Below are positions 50,008 through 58,175 of a stretch of 64,000 bases of DNA, piece after piece. Position 1 is the stretch's first letter. Each line of letters starts with the position of its first letter. The translations under genes were made by a program, and so were the position numbers. The stretch is taken from contig CP051233.1 of the NCBI GenBank assembly GCA_017792425.1, forward strand, positions 964,402 through 1,028,401, read 5' to 3'. Under the pieces are notes generated by a model that made no database searches, had not been told where the DNA came from, and was given only the letters and a program-made list of their open reading frames with translations. Source of the stretch: Thalassovita sp. (lineage in GTDB: Bacteria; Pseudomonadota; Alphaproteobacteria; Rhodobacterales; Rhodobacteraceae).

Positions 50008-51435
50008 ATGAACGCATCCGTACACACCGACCGCCTGATCGACGACTTGAAACCGGGCTATATCGACCTGAGTGATCGCATCTGGGATATGCCAGAACTG
50101 CGTTTCATGGAAGAGAAAGCCGCTGCTGCCCAGATCGAGATGCTCGAAGCAGCAGGGTTCCGGGTGACGCGCAATGTTGCCGGCATCCCGACCGCGTTCA
50201 TGGCCGAGGCGGGGTCGGAAGGGCCGGTCATCGGGTTTCTGGGCGAATTCGACGCGCTTGCTGGCCTTTCGCAGGAGGCCGGAATCGCCGAGAAGCGCCC
50301 GATCGAGACGGGTGGCAATGGTCACGGGTGCGGGCACAACCTTCTGGGGGCGGGTGCCATGCTCGCCGCCGTCGCCACGCGGGATTATCTGGCAGAAAGC
50401 GGCAAGTCGGGCCGCGTGCGTTATTTTGGTTGCCCGGCCGAAGAAGGCGGGTCGGGCAAGACCTTCATGGCGCGGGACGGTGCTTTCAACGGTCTGGACG
50501 CCGCGTTCTCGTGGCACCCCGCATCGTTCAACAGCATCATCCCCAGCAACTCGCTCGCCAATATTCAGGCTTATTTCCGGTTTTCCGGTCGGGCAGCGCA
50601 CGCCGCCGCCTCGCCCGAGCTTGGCCGTTCGGCGCTTGATGCCCTCGAACTGATGAGCGTTGGCACCCAGTATCTGCGCGAACATATGCCGGAGAAGGCA
50701 CGCATCCACAGCGCGATTACCAAAACCGGCGGCATATCGCCCAATGTCGTGCAGGACCACGCCGAGGCCCTCTATCTGATCCGCTCGCCTCAGCAGTCTG
50801 ACGTGATGGCCCTGTTCGAGCGGGTTGTCAAAGTGGCAAAGGGTGCCGCGATGATGACCGAGACGAGCGTTGAAGTCGAAATTGACAAAGCCTGCTCCAA
50901 TCTTCTGCGCAACACCACTCTGGAAGAGCTAATGCAGGCACAAATGGAGAGGATCGGCGGCAGCGACTTTGACGAAGACGACATCCAGTATGCGGCGGAA
51001 ATCCAGAAAACCCTGCAGCCGCAGGACATTTCAGCGGTCTACACAATGTTCGGCATCGAGCGGAACGGCGACACGCCGGCGCTTGCTGGGCATGTGTTAC
51101 CCTCCCCAGGCGCAAATCTTGCGCTGCCCGGCTCGACCGACGTCGGGGACGCGAGCTGGCAAACCCCGGTCGCCCAGGTGATGACCGCTTGCCACGCTCT
51201 CGGAACCCCTTTTCATAGCTGGCAACTCGTTGCGCAGGGGAAATCAGCGGTGGCCCATCGCGGCATGGTTTTTGCCGCCAAGACTATGGCTGCCAGTGCG
51301 GTCAGCCTGTTCGAAGACCCTGCGCTGCTGGCTCGTGCGCGCGAAGAATTCGAAGCGCGGACCCAACACACGCCCTATGTCTGCCCGATTGCTGACGACG
51401 TCGAATTGCCTTTCCGACGCGCCCACCGCGATTGA
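50008..51435 (+). CDS. M20-family amidohydrolase, AbgB-like
   Basis: A 475-residue M20D metallopeptidase. Metal ligands are visible as GHGCGHN (His-x-Cys-x-His), the Glu pair in GCPAEEGGSGK, the His in FSWHPASF and a C-terminal His in GTPFHSWQ or VAHRG. The inserted dimerisation domain lies around residues 185-330. Length and motifs match the p-aminobenzoyl-glutamate hydrolase subunit B group, which hydrolyse amides of amino acids. The ATG at 50008 has GAGAAGGG upstream. Coupled to the GltS-type symporter, it suggests import and cleavage of an amide-linked glutamate or similar compound. The specific substrate is unknown. Confidence 0.9.
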   Translation: MNASVHTDRLIDDLKPGYIDLSDRIWDMPELRFMEEKAAAAQIEMLEAAGFRVTRNVAGIPTAFMAEAGSEGPVIGFLGEFDALAGLSQEAGIAEKRPIETGGNGHGCGHNLLGAGAMLAAVATRDYLAESGKSGRVRYFGCPAEEGGSGKTFMARDGAFNGLDAAFSWHPASFNSIIPSNSLANIQAYFRFSGRAAHAAASPELGRSALDALELMSVGTQYLREHMPEKARIHSAITKTGGISPNVVQDHAEALYLIRSPQQSDVMALFERVVKVAKGAAMMTETSVEVEIDKACSNLLRNTTLEELMQAQMERIGGSDFDEDDIQYAAEIQKTLQPQDISAVYTMFGIERNGDTPALAGHVLPSPGANLALPGSTDVGDASWQTPVAQVMTACHALGTPFHSWQLVAQGKSAVAHRGMVFAAKTMAASAVSLFEDPALLARAREEFEARTQHTPYVCPIADDVELPFRRAHRD

Positions 51436-51733
51436 GGGCCTCACAAGAAGCTTGCAAAAAATACGAGCGGAGGGAGCCAACCTCGCCTCGAGCTTTCCGG
51501 GCTAGAGTCAGCCCTAGTGCGCTCCCGAGAATTGCGGCGAAGGTAGGTTCTTCGACAGCGTACGCACGCCGTAATCTCTGAAGGGTACGTCACTCCGCAA
51601 GGAACAGAGGAAGCCTTCTACGCAAACTTGAACGCTGCCGGCAAAGCAGCCTAACAGGATGCTGAAATAGTCGCGGCTCGACAGCGATTTGAGAACATGA
51701 TTCATCCTCTTCGCGGCAACGACGGGGGTGAGA
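51436..51733. other. Spacer ahead of an IS remnant
   Basis: About 300 bases with no supported gene. The right part, from about 51640, looks like the leader of the insertion sequence whose transposase fragment starts at 51734. A short inverted pair GGGCTAGAGTCAGCCC occurs near 51499. No terminal repeat was identified with certainty. Confidence 0.35.
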
Positions 51734-52156
51734 ATGCGCGGGACGGACGAGACGATCGGGTCGCTGTTCAGCTACGTTGATCTGAAGGAGCGCATCCCGG
51801 CTCGACACTCATTGCGTAAGAACCGGCAGTTTGTAGATGACGCATTCGCCAGTCTCAGTGGCGAATTCGAGGCGCTTTACACCGATTTCGGGCACGCCTC
51901 GATCCCGCCCGAACGCTTGATCCGGGCGAGTCTGTTGCAGATCTTGCTCTCGGTCCGCTCCGAGCGGCAGTGGATGGAGCAGATGGACTATACCCTAATG
52001 TTCCGCTGGTTTGTCACGGGAGAAGTTAGCATCATCGGCGTCGATCTGGCTAAGAGCGAAATTCAGATGCATGGCGCTCCGTCGGACGGTTCTGTCGTAT
52101 TCTGGAAGAAGCTGTCGCGGCAACAGCTTAGTGATTTCGTTGCCAGTCCCAACTGA
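51734..52156 (+). pseudogene. Chimeric IS remnant: IS5-like transposase head joined to IS110-like head
   Basis: A 140-residue frame made of two unrelated transposase beginnings. Residues 1-95 (RGTDETIGSLFSYVDLKERI, then ASLLQILLSVRSERQWMEQM and LMFRWFV) match the N-terminus of IS5/IS1182-type transposases. Then TGEVSIIGVDLAKSEIQMHG and VFWKKLSRQQL match the N-terminus of IS110-type transposases, which opens with a catalytic DxxK-like strand. Both are cut off; neither catalytic core is complete. The junction near 52013 records an insertion or deletion. No functional transposase is expected. Confidence 0.8.
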
Positions 52157-52512
52157 CCCAGATGACCGTTCAAACAATGGTTATTTCAATGATAACAACA
52201 CTCTAAGAACGAGAGAAGGTTCGACGTCAGACCCGCTCCCTCCGCCACTTTCCCCTGAAAAGATTGAATGAATCGTCCAGCTGAACGATTTACCCGCCAA
52301 AAAACCCGCCAAAAGATTTGCGCTTGGTGAAGGGTGGCTAGGCCCCCCCTTGGAAACCTCAACCTTTGCTACGAGTGGGTCGGGTTCGCTAGGATACACC
52401 TTTTGATGTAATTGGCACTCGGTTTGAGATGCAAGGTCTTGAAAGAATCTCTTTTGTGGCGAATGAATGAACGCAAAGCTTATTGAAAATTGAGATGCTT
52501 GTTGGAGGACTT
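52157..52512. other. Spacer with RNA-end-like repeat and short tandem motif
   Basis: About 355 bases without a gene. It contains the second copy of the RNA-3'-end-like segment (52229-52252), a small hairpin AATCGT-CCAGCTGA-ACGATT at about 52271-52290, and two consecutive ACCCGCCAAAA units at about 52291-52315. These features resemble an integration-site scar, but no integrase gene lies beside them. Confidence 0.45.
52229..52252 (+). repeat. RNA-3'-end-like segment, copy 2 of the 24-bp imperfect direct repeat
   Basis: AGACCC, four differing bases, then CCTCCGCCACTTTC, matching 27573-27596 at 20 of 24 positions in the same orientation. ATTTCAATGA is present upstream in both (52183 and 27536), and GGTT lies about 10 bases before each repeat. 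The two copies enclose about 24.6 kb with the TRAP, recombinase, SOS and gltS loci. Confidence 0.4.
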
Positions 52513-52995
52513 ATGATTTTTCGGTTGATTGGCATTGGTTTCGCTTTTGCGTTAGCGGGGTGTGCGAGTACTGCTGTAACTCCGATGGCGGCAAACCAAG
52601 TTATGATTTCGACTTCAGCAGCGCCTGCTTGCGGAATGTCAGGCGCTCAGAGAGTAGCTGCCCAAATGGCGGCAGTTGAAACCTTGAGGCGTGGTTTTGA
52701 ACGCTTCACAATCGTCGGAATGGGTGCACAGAACAACGTCCGCATGGCAACTCTCCCACCAACGATGGCCACAACGACCGGGACTTTGAACACCTACGGA
52801 AATACAACATACGGCAATGCGACAACCACTTTTTCGGGTGGTGGGCCGATTGTGTTTGGCTCAAACGACGCAAACCTAGTCGTGGTCATGTATCGCAAAG
52901 GTGAATCTGGCTATAGAAACGCTGTGGATGCCCGAAGCACTCTTGGCGAGGATTGGCATGAAAAAGTAGAAAAAGGCATCAACACCTGTAGCTAA
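52513..52995 (+). CDS. Putative lipoprotein with Gly/Thr/Asn-rich segment
   Basis: A 160-residue protein with a lipoprotein signal: a hydrophobic stretch from residue 2 and the lipobox LAGC (AFALAGCAS), so Cys18 or so would be acylated and anchored. The middle is low complexity (TLNTYGNTTYGNATTTFSGG). The end (LVVVMYRKGESGYRNAVDAR) is more regular. I recognise no family. The ATG at 52513 has GGAGG five bases upstream and is clearly better than an earlier start. Composition is more AT-rich than the neighbours, which hints at recent arrival. Confidence 0.75.
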   Translation: MIFRLIGIGFAFALAGCASTAVTPMAANQVMISTSAAPACGMSGAQRVAAQMAAVETLRRGFERFTIVGMGAQNNVRMATLPPTMATTTGTLNTYGNTTYGNATTTFSGGGPIVFGSNDANLVVVMYRKGESGYRNAVDARSTLGEDWHEKVEKGINTCS

Positions 52996-53027
52996 ACAAT
53001 CGGCTTGGCCGACCCAATGACACAGCT

Positions 53028-53510
53028 TCAGACGGTTAGCGTATTACCCGAGACAGCGGCGCTCTTTTCGCCTTTTCGCAACCGCTCCCAGCGGCGCTTC
53101 TGAGCCTCAGAAATGCGCTTGCGGCCCTCTGCCGTTCTCGGCCCGGTGCTGGCCCCGCCGTGAAACTTGCAACGCTTCTTTCCCGGCAACGACTTGGCCC
53201 GGCATGGCGTTCCTTTTCGGGTCTTTGCACCGCAACGGCGCTGGGCCTGGGAAGGTCTAAAATAGCCTACTTTAGATAAGACCCTATCCCACGCGCGTGT
53301 AGTGGTAACATTATTCCCCCGGTTTTCCGGCTGAACGATCTGGACGCCCAGCGCGGACAGCAACCGCCTTGGGCCGTATTCATAGGGGCGAACACGGGGT
53401 TTGCCCTCCCAATACTTCACCGTGTCAGGATGCAGACCAGCCATCTTTGCCAAGGCAGGGCGCGACAGCCCTATTCCGGTTCTCAGTGCCTTGAGTTCGT
53501 CACCTGTCAT
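53028..53510 (-). CDS. Phage-like HTH protein with HGGxSTGP motif
   Basis: A 160-residue protein. The N-terminal 60 residues form an XRE-like helix-turn-helix (LKALRTGIGLSRPALAKMAG). The C-terminal part has RRCGAKTRKGTPCRAKSLPG and CKFHGGASTGPRTAEGRKR, a Cys/His-containing motif found in small proteins of phages and mobile elements in alphaproteobacteria. A basic tail suggests DNA binding. Its start overlaps the stop of the membrane protein gene by 4 bases, so both belong to one transcript, presumably a prophage remnant. Confidence 0.75.
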   Translation of the reverse strand: MTGDELKALRTGIGLSRPALAKMAGLHPDTVKYWEGKPRVRPYEYGPRRLLSALGVQIVQPENRGNNVTTTRAWDRVLSKVGYFRPSQAQRRCGAKTRKGTPCRAKSLPGKKRCKFHGGASTGPRTAEGRKRISEAQKRRWERLRKGEKSAAVSGNTLTV

Positions 53511-53842
53511 TTCGCAGTCCTTCCCGCCATCACGGCAAATCCCAAGGCACCCGCTCCCATGTCAATCAGACTGTCCAGCACCACGACACCAGACCACCCT
53601 GCTATCGGAATGTCTGCACCCAGTTCCTTGACCAGCCACAGCAAGAAGAATCCAAATGCAAACCACCTGGGCAGAAACCCGAACGCAGCGCCTACGCCAA
53701 AGTGGGCGAACAGGAGCGTAAGCCAGAGCCAGGCACCCGCCGAACCGTCGCATTGGTCCGAGATGATGAAAGGCCAAATCCAGTCTGGAAGGTGTAGCAG
53801 CCACGCGGGAAGCTGGCATGTGACCAATCCCGGCCCGGTCAT
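53507..53842 (-). CDS. Small membrane protein, possibly phage-derived
   Basis: A 111-residue protein with about three hydrophobic stretches (GAWLWLTLLFAHFGVGAAFG, WFAFGFFLLWLV, and a C-terminal GAGALGFAVMAG). The size and position before the HGGxSTGP gene suggest a phage holin-like or related protein, but I do not recognise a family. It overlaps the next gene by ATGA. The region to its right, up to the IS3 element, has no further gene. Confidence 0.55.
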   Translation of the reverse strand: MTGPGLVTCQLPAWLLHLPDWIWPFIISDQCDGSAGAWLWLTLLFAHFGVGAAFGFLPRWFAFGFFLLWLVKELGADIPIAGWSGVVVLDSLIDMGAGALGFAVMAGRTAK

Positions 53843-54008
53843 TGCCGAACCCTCCCAGAATTGGTTTCCAGCCCAGAGCCTATGGCTAGATGTATATGTG
53901 GCACAGTATTTGTGCCGCCAATCTGGGGAAACCCGGCTTTCGCGTCACAATGATTGTGATCCGCTCCCCAGACTTCTACCGCCCGTAGGCAGAGTTTCCC
54001 GGCTTTGC

Positions 54009-54812
54009 TCAGGGTGACGGGCTGGTGACGCCCCCCGATTTCGTCAGCGTGATCGGGGCCTTGTTCCCGATCGCGCCATGTGGCCGTTCCTCATTGTAGT
54101 ATCTACGCCAAGCCTCCAACTTTTCGGCCGCATCCGCAAGGGTGAGGAACCAATACTGGTTCAAGCACTCGGTCCGGAACCGGCCGTTGAACGCTTCGAT
54201 GAATGCATTGTCGGTCGGCTTGCCGGGGCGCGAGAAGTCGAGGGTCACGCCACGTTGATAGGCCCAGAGGTCCATGTCGCGAGACACGAACTCGGCGCCC
54301 TGATCGACTCGGATAGTCTTCGGATAGCCTGTTAGTCGGCACACCCGGTCCAGCGTTGCGACCACATCCTCGCCGCGGTAGCTGAACCGGACATCGAGCA
54401 CTGGCACGTAGCGTGAGAAGGTGTCGATGACTGTCAGAACCCTCAGCTTCTTGCCGGTCGCGAGCTGATCGTGAACAAAGTCCATTGCCCAGACGTCGTT
54501 CGGGCCGACCGCCTCGGCGCGGTCGTCACGCAGCTTGGCCTTCACGCGGCGCTTCGGCGTCTTGTTCCTGAGTTGCAATCCCAACTCCCTGTAAATCCGA
54601 TAGACTTTCTTGATGTTGATGTTCCAGCCCTCACGTTCGAGCAGGACGTGAACGCGCCGGTAGCCATACCGCACGCGCGTTTCACTGATCTCCCTGGTCC
54701 GCTTGGCGACGGCAGCCTGATCGGCGCGGCGAGATTTGTAGTGGAACGTCGAACGGTCGAACCCCATAGCCCCACAGGCTTTTCGGATCGAAACCGCCCA
54801 ATCGCTACACAT
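54009..54812 (-). CDS. IS3-family transposase OrfB (DDE integrase domain)
   Basis: About 267 residues of the catalytic part of an IS3 transposase. An HTH_21 segment comes first (RVRYGYRRVHVLLEREGW), then the rve core with the three acidic residues in WAMDFVHDQL, RVDQGAEFVS and DNAFIEAFNGRFRTE, and the last part YNEERPHGAIG. In the normal product it is fused to OrfA through a -1 frameshift at an A-rich site near 54849, where the frame reads ALKPDRKRELV. The ATG at 54812 is therefore probably not the true start. Confidence 0.92.
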   Translation of the reverse strand: MCSDWAVSIRKACGAMGFDRSTFHYKSRRADQAAVAKRTREISETRVRYGYRRVHVLLEREGWNINIKKVYRIYRELGLQLRNKTPKRRVKAKLRDDRAEAVGPNDVWAMDFVHDQLATGKKLRVLTVIDTFSRYVPVLDVRFSYRGEDVVATLDRVCRLTGYPKTIRVDQGAEFVSRDMDLWAYQRGVTLDFSRPGKPTDNAFIEAFNGRFRTECLNQYWFLTLADAAEKLEAWRRYYNEERPHGAIGNKAPITLTKSGGVTSPSP

Positions 54813-54844
54813 CCCGCGAACCAGTTCGCGCTTGCGATCAGGCT

Positions 54845-55111
54845 TCAGAGCTTTCGGCGGATGACGTCTTGCAGCATCTCCCGATCCAGCGTCAGGTCCG
54901 CGACGATCTTCTTCAACCTGGCATTCTCGTCCTCGAGCTGCTTCAGTCGTCGCATCTCGTCAGGCAGAAGGCCCGCGTATTTCTTCTTCCAACTGAAATA
55001 AGTCGCCTGGCTGATCCCCGCCTTCCGACAGATCTCCGCGACCGGCGTGCCTTCCTCGCCTTGCTTCAAAATGAACGCCTTCTGCGCGTCCGAAAATTTG
55101 CTCGCCTTCAT
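54845..55111 (-). CDS. IS3-family transposase OrfA
   Basis: An 88-residue protein with a helix-turn-helix (GTPVAEICRKAGISQATYFS) and a leucine-zipper-like C-terminal helix (MRRLKQLEDENARLKKIV) that drives oligomer formation. It ends VIRRKL at a stop, just after the slippery site that gives the OrfAB fusion. The ATG at 55111 starts the usual KASKFSDAQKAFIL sequence; a longer frame to the right adds 18 residues without similarity. Confidence 0.92.
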   Translation of the reverse strand: MKASKFSDAQKAFILKQGEEGTPVAEICRKAGISQATYFSWKKKYAGLLPDEMRRLKQLEDENARLKKIVADLTLDREMLQDVIRRKL

Positions 55112-55384
55112 GCGATTCCACTCCTCTTCCAGCCAAGGAAGCGTAGCGGAAAACTCCAGCTTCAAACGGTCCAGTTTCCGGGGATCAGATCAAGGCAGAG
55201 CAGTGTCGGAGAGGGTCGACTACGGTTCGCTTCTGAAGCTTGCAGCCCTCGCCCTCCCGGACGATACTACTCGGACAAAAGTGTTTCGCGAAACGGCTGA
55301 GCGTGTGTTCTGGGGGCGGTTGAGGATGAACTAAGCTCGATATAGTCGCCATCTCAAGTTTCGAAACGTTAAGATTTGCAAACC

Positions 55385-56377
55385 ATGGAAAATAACAGAG
55401 ATCTGCGTGACGTGCATCTGAAGGCACTGGCCTATTTCGAGGCCGTTGCCCGTCTTGGCACGGTAACCAAAGCAGCGCAGGAGTTGTCGGTGTCGGCTTC
55501 TGCTGTCAGCCAGCAAATTCGGATTCTAGAAGAACAATTCGGTGTCAAACTGTTCCGTCGTGAAAAACAACGCCTGATCCTTTCGCTGGAAGGGGACATT
55601 CTGTTTCAGGCCTCAACTGATGCGTTTCGTGGCCTGCGGAATGCGCGCGATGCGATTGCCCACCAGAAATCCGCGCTCGGCATTTCGGTGCGCACCAGCC
55701 CCAGTATCGGGGTGCGGTGGTTGGCCCCTCGGATCGCCGGGTTTTCACGGCTGAACACCAATTACAAAATACGGGTCGACGCCACGCCTGAGTTCTCGGC
55801 TTTCCAGACAGAAGCATTCGATTGCGACCTGCGATATGGGCTGGGGCAATGGTCTGGCCTGACGGTCGAATGCCTCATGCATGACTTCCTGCTACCTGTC
55901 AGCAGCCCCGAATATCGTGACCGCTTTGCGCGCGACGTCCCCCCTGAAGAAGCGCTGGCTCAAGTCAATCTGATCGACAGCGTCAAGGCGCTATACCGGT
56001 GGAATTTCTGGCTGAACGCCAACCGTTTCGACGTGCCTGACTTGGCGTTTGAATTTCGATTTGACCGCTCTTCCATGTCAATCGAAATGGCCAAACAGGG
56101 GGGCGGTGTCGCGCTGGAAAGCGCGATCCTGTGCGAGAAAGAGCTGAAACGGGGCGAATTGGTTCCCTTCCTGCCAGACGCCATGGCGCTGGAATTTCCC
56201 GCCTATTGGTTCGTCTGTCCGTCTCGGCACCTCAACAGACGCATCGTCAGCCGGTTCAGGGATTGGATTGCCAGCATGGCAAAGGATCAGGAAGAAGATT
56301 CCCGTGCCACGCTGGCCGGTCACAACTGTCGGATTATTCCGATCGCCGCTGATGGTCTGGCTGGAACCGATCAATAA
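55385..56377 (+). CDS. LysR-family transcriptional regulator, GcvA-like
   Basis: A 330-residue LysR protein: helix-turn-helix at about residues 8-68 (HLKALAYFEAVARLGTVTKA, then VSASAVSQQIRILEEQFG), effector domain afterwards with the GcvA-like RLAPRIAGF-type strand. A C-terminal tail of about 35 residues past the usual end is unusual. The start at 55385 is preferred over a TTG at 55376. It is convergent with the TRAP operon, its stop overlapping the dctM end by 7 bases. It likely controls the transporter-transketolase cluster on its right. The gene begins shortly after the IS3 element. Confidence 0.9.
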   Translation: MENNRDLRDVHLKALAYFEAVARLGTVTKAAQELSVSASAVSQQIRILEEQFGVKLFRREKQRLILSLEGDILFQASTDAFRGLRNARDAIAHQKSALGISVRTSPSIGVRWLAPRIAGFSRLNTNYKIRVDATPEFSAFQTEAFDCDLRYGLGQWSGLTVECLMHDFLLPVSSPEYRDRFARDVPPEEALAQVNLIDSVKALYRWNFWLNANRFDVPDLAFEFRFDRSSMSIEMAKQGGGVALESAILCEKELKRGELVPFLPDAMALEFPAYWFVCPSRHLNRRIVSRFRDWIASMAKDQEEDSRATLAGHNCRIIPIAADGLAGTDQ

Positions 56378-57627
56378 ATGGTCATGGCTGGTACGAAGGA
56401 CAGCAAGGCCAGAACAATGATCGCGACGATGTAAAACGGTACCAATGCACGGACGATTTCCCCTATCCCGACCTGTGCTATGGCGGAGGAGATGAACAAC
56501 GTCGTCCCGATCGGCGGCGTGTACAGTCCAATAGACAGGTTCACGACCATGATCAGGCCAAGTTGCACTGGGTCCAGTCCAATGGCTTGTGCGATGGTCA
56601 CGAAGATTGGGCCAAGCAGCAAAACTGCAGCTGGCAGGTCAATGAAGGCCCCGACGACCAGCATCACGATATTCAGCGCCAGGATCACCAGCCAAGGCGA
56701 TTCAATTGTGGCGGCCACCCATTGGGCCAGTTCTTGCGGCACGCGTTCGGCGGTCAGAATCCACTGGATCGTGGACGAGGCCATGATGATGATCATCACC
56801 GCGCCGGTCATCATCGCAGTGTTCACCATCGCTTCCCAAAGCGCTTTCATCGTCAGGTCGCGATAGATCAGCGTGCCCACCATCAGCGCATAGGCCACGG
56901 CCAGAACGCTGACTTCGGTCGGGGTGGCAATGCCAAACCGTAGAGTCCCTATGACGAACACTGGCATCAGCATCGCTGGGATCGCGGAATAGACCTGTCC
57001 TTTGAAGGCGGCAAACCCACCCTCCAGCGGCGCACGCGGAAGGTTCTTGCGACGCGCTACCAGCCAGACGGCAGTGAACATGCCGATCCCAAGCATCAGC
57101 CCCGGCAGGATTCCTGCTACAAACAGGTCGATGACCGAGGTGTTCGACACCAGCCCGTAGAGGATTAGAGGGATCGACGGCGGAATCATCACCGAGATCG
57201 TCGAAGAAGACGAGTTGATCGCAGCGGCGAACCCGGCCGGATACCCCGCTTTTTTCTGCACCGGGATCAGAGCGTTGCCCAAGGCCGTAGCATCCGCCAC
57301 CGCAGAGCCGGACACCCCGCCAAACATCACCGATCCAAGGATAGAAACCTGCCCCATGCCACCCTTGAAACCGCCGACAAGAAGGCGGGCGACGTTGACC
57401 AGATATTCGCCGAAACGGCCAGCCATCATCAAGTTGCCAGCAAGGATGAAAAAGGGCACCGCCAGCATCGGGAAGCTTTGGGTGGGCGAATACAGGCGCT
57501 GTGCCAGAACCGCCAGTGGCTTGCCGTCCATCCACAAGGCCAGCGCGGCCCCTCCCAGCATGGCGTGGGCAACCGGGACGGACAGGATCAAAAGGCCAGC
57601 AAAGGCCCAAAGAAGCACAGAGGTCAT
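56371..57627 (-). CDS. TRAP transporter large permease (DctM family)
   Basis: A 418-residue membrane protein with about a dozen spans. Conserved parts are SVPVAHAMLGGAALALWMDG at the start, FGGVSGSAVADATALG near residue 95, SVMIPPSIPLILYG near residue 145 and GLYTPPIGTTLFISSAI near the end. It is the transport subunit for the receptor and small permease encoded just upstream on the same strand. Its start overlaps the dctQ stop by one base. The 3' end overlaps the convergent LysR gene by 7 bases. Confidence 0.94.
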   Translation of the reverse strand: MTSVLLWAFAGLLILSVPVAHAMLGGAALALWMDGKPLAVLAQRLYSPTQSFPMLAVPFFILAGNLMMAGRFGEYLVNVARLLVGGFKGGMGQVSILGSVMFGGVSGSAVADATALGNALIPVQKKAGYPAGFAAAINSSSSTISVMIPPSIPLILYGLVSNTSVIDLFVAGILPGLMLGIGMFTAVWLVARRKNLPRAPLEGGFAAFKGQVYSAIPAMLMPVFVIGTLRFGIATPTEVSVLAVAYALMVGTLIYRDLTMKALWEAMVNTAMMTGAVMIIIMASSTIQWILTAERVPQELAQWVAATIESPWLVILALNIVMLVVGAFIDLPAAVLLLGPIFVTIAQAIGLDPVQLGLIMVVNLSIGLYTPPIGTTLFISSAIAQVGIGEIVRALVPFYIVAIIVLALLSFVPAMTIY

Positions 57628-58175
57628 TAGCTTAGACTTTCGACGTTGTTTTCCACCCGGCCACCGGCAAAGACCCGTAACAGGTCAAGCGCGGCAACAA
57701 TCGACAGCGCGCCAAAGGCATAGGCAAGGCTGGAGTACCCCCAGATCTGTTTGACCCCAAGGGTCGACAGTGTCTGAAACTTCGACGCGTTCAGGATGGG
57801 TTGGCTTGACCACAGCACGCTGACACTGATGATCAGAACGGCCAGTTGCACTGCGATGTTCAACACTTTGCGTGCGTTCACTGGGATCAAGTCGGGTAAA
57901 AGGGTTATCGCAATCCCGCGCCCGTTGGCCGATGCGATCACCACCCCGCCTGCAACCAGCCACGGCAGCAGGACAGCGTGAATTTCATAGGCCCAAGGAA
58001 TCCCGTTCCCGGCCGCATAACGCATCACGACGTTGATGAACAACAGGATGAACATCACCGACAAACAGGCAACGGCAATTAGCCGTCCGCTCCAGTCGAA
58101 GGCGGCAATCGCCAGCGCCAGCGTTGTGGGGATGAGGCCCGAAGGCCCCATCAGTTTTCTAGGTTCGGAACTCAT
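57627..58175 (-). CDS. TRAP transporter small permease (DctQ family)
   Basis: A 182-residue, four-span membrane protein. The typical DctQ segment is NVVMRYAAGNGIPWAYEIHA in the second span region. Start and stop overlap the neighbouring dctP and dctM genes (ATGA and TAATG types), so production is coupled. Its N-terminal 20 residues are a cytoplasmic extension. The trio forms a complete TRAP importer. Confidence 0.9.
   Translation of the reverse strand: MSSEPRKLMGPSGLIPTTLALAIAAFDWSGRLIAVACLSVMFILLFINVVMRYAAGNGIPWAYEIHAVLLPWLVAGGVVIASANGRGIAITLLPDLIPVNARKVLNIAVQLAVLIISVSVLWSSQPILNASKFQTLSTLGVKQIWGYSSLAYAFGALSIVAALDLLRVFAGGRVENNVESLS

Larger units (their letters stand above)
53957..55192 (-). 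mobile_element. IS3-family insertion sequence
   Basis: About 1.24 kb holding orfA and orfB on the minus strand. The ends are imperfect inverted repeats: TGATCCGCTCCCCAGA at 53957 and, read inward from 55192, TGATCTGATCCCCGGA, matching at about 17 of the first 24 positions. orfB is reached by a -1 frameshift from orfA. No 3-bp target duplication is evident (TTG left, AGG right), so one side may have been rearranged after insertion. Both frames are intact, so the element may be active. Confidence 0.85.

Noticed and set aside
52291..52315. Two adjacent ACCCGCCAAAA units as a possible iteron or CRISPR-like repeat
   Set aside because: There are only two units, with no spacer structure and no replication or Cas gene nearby.
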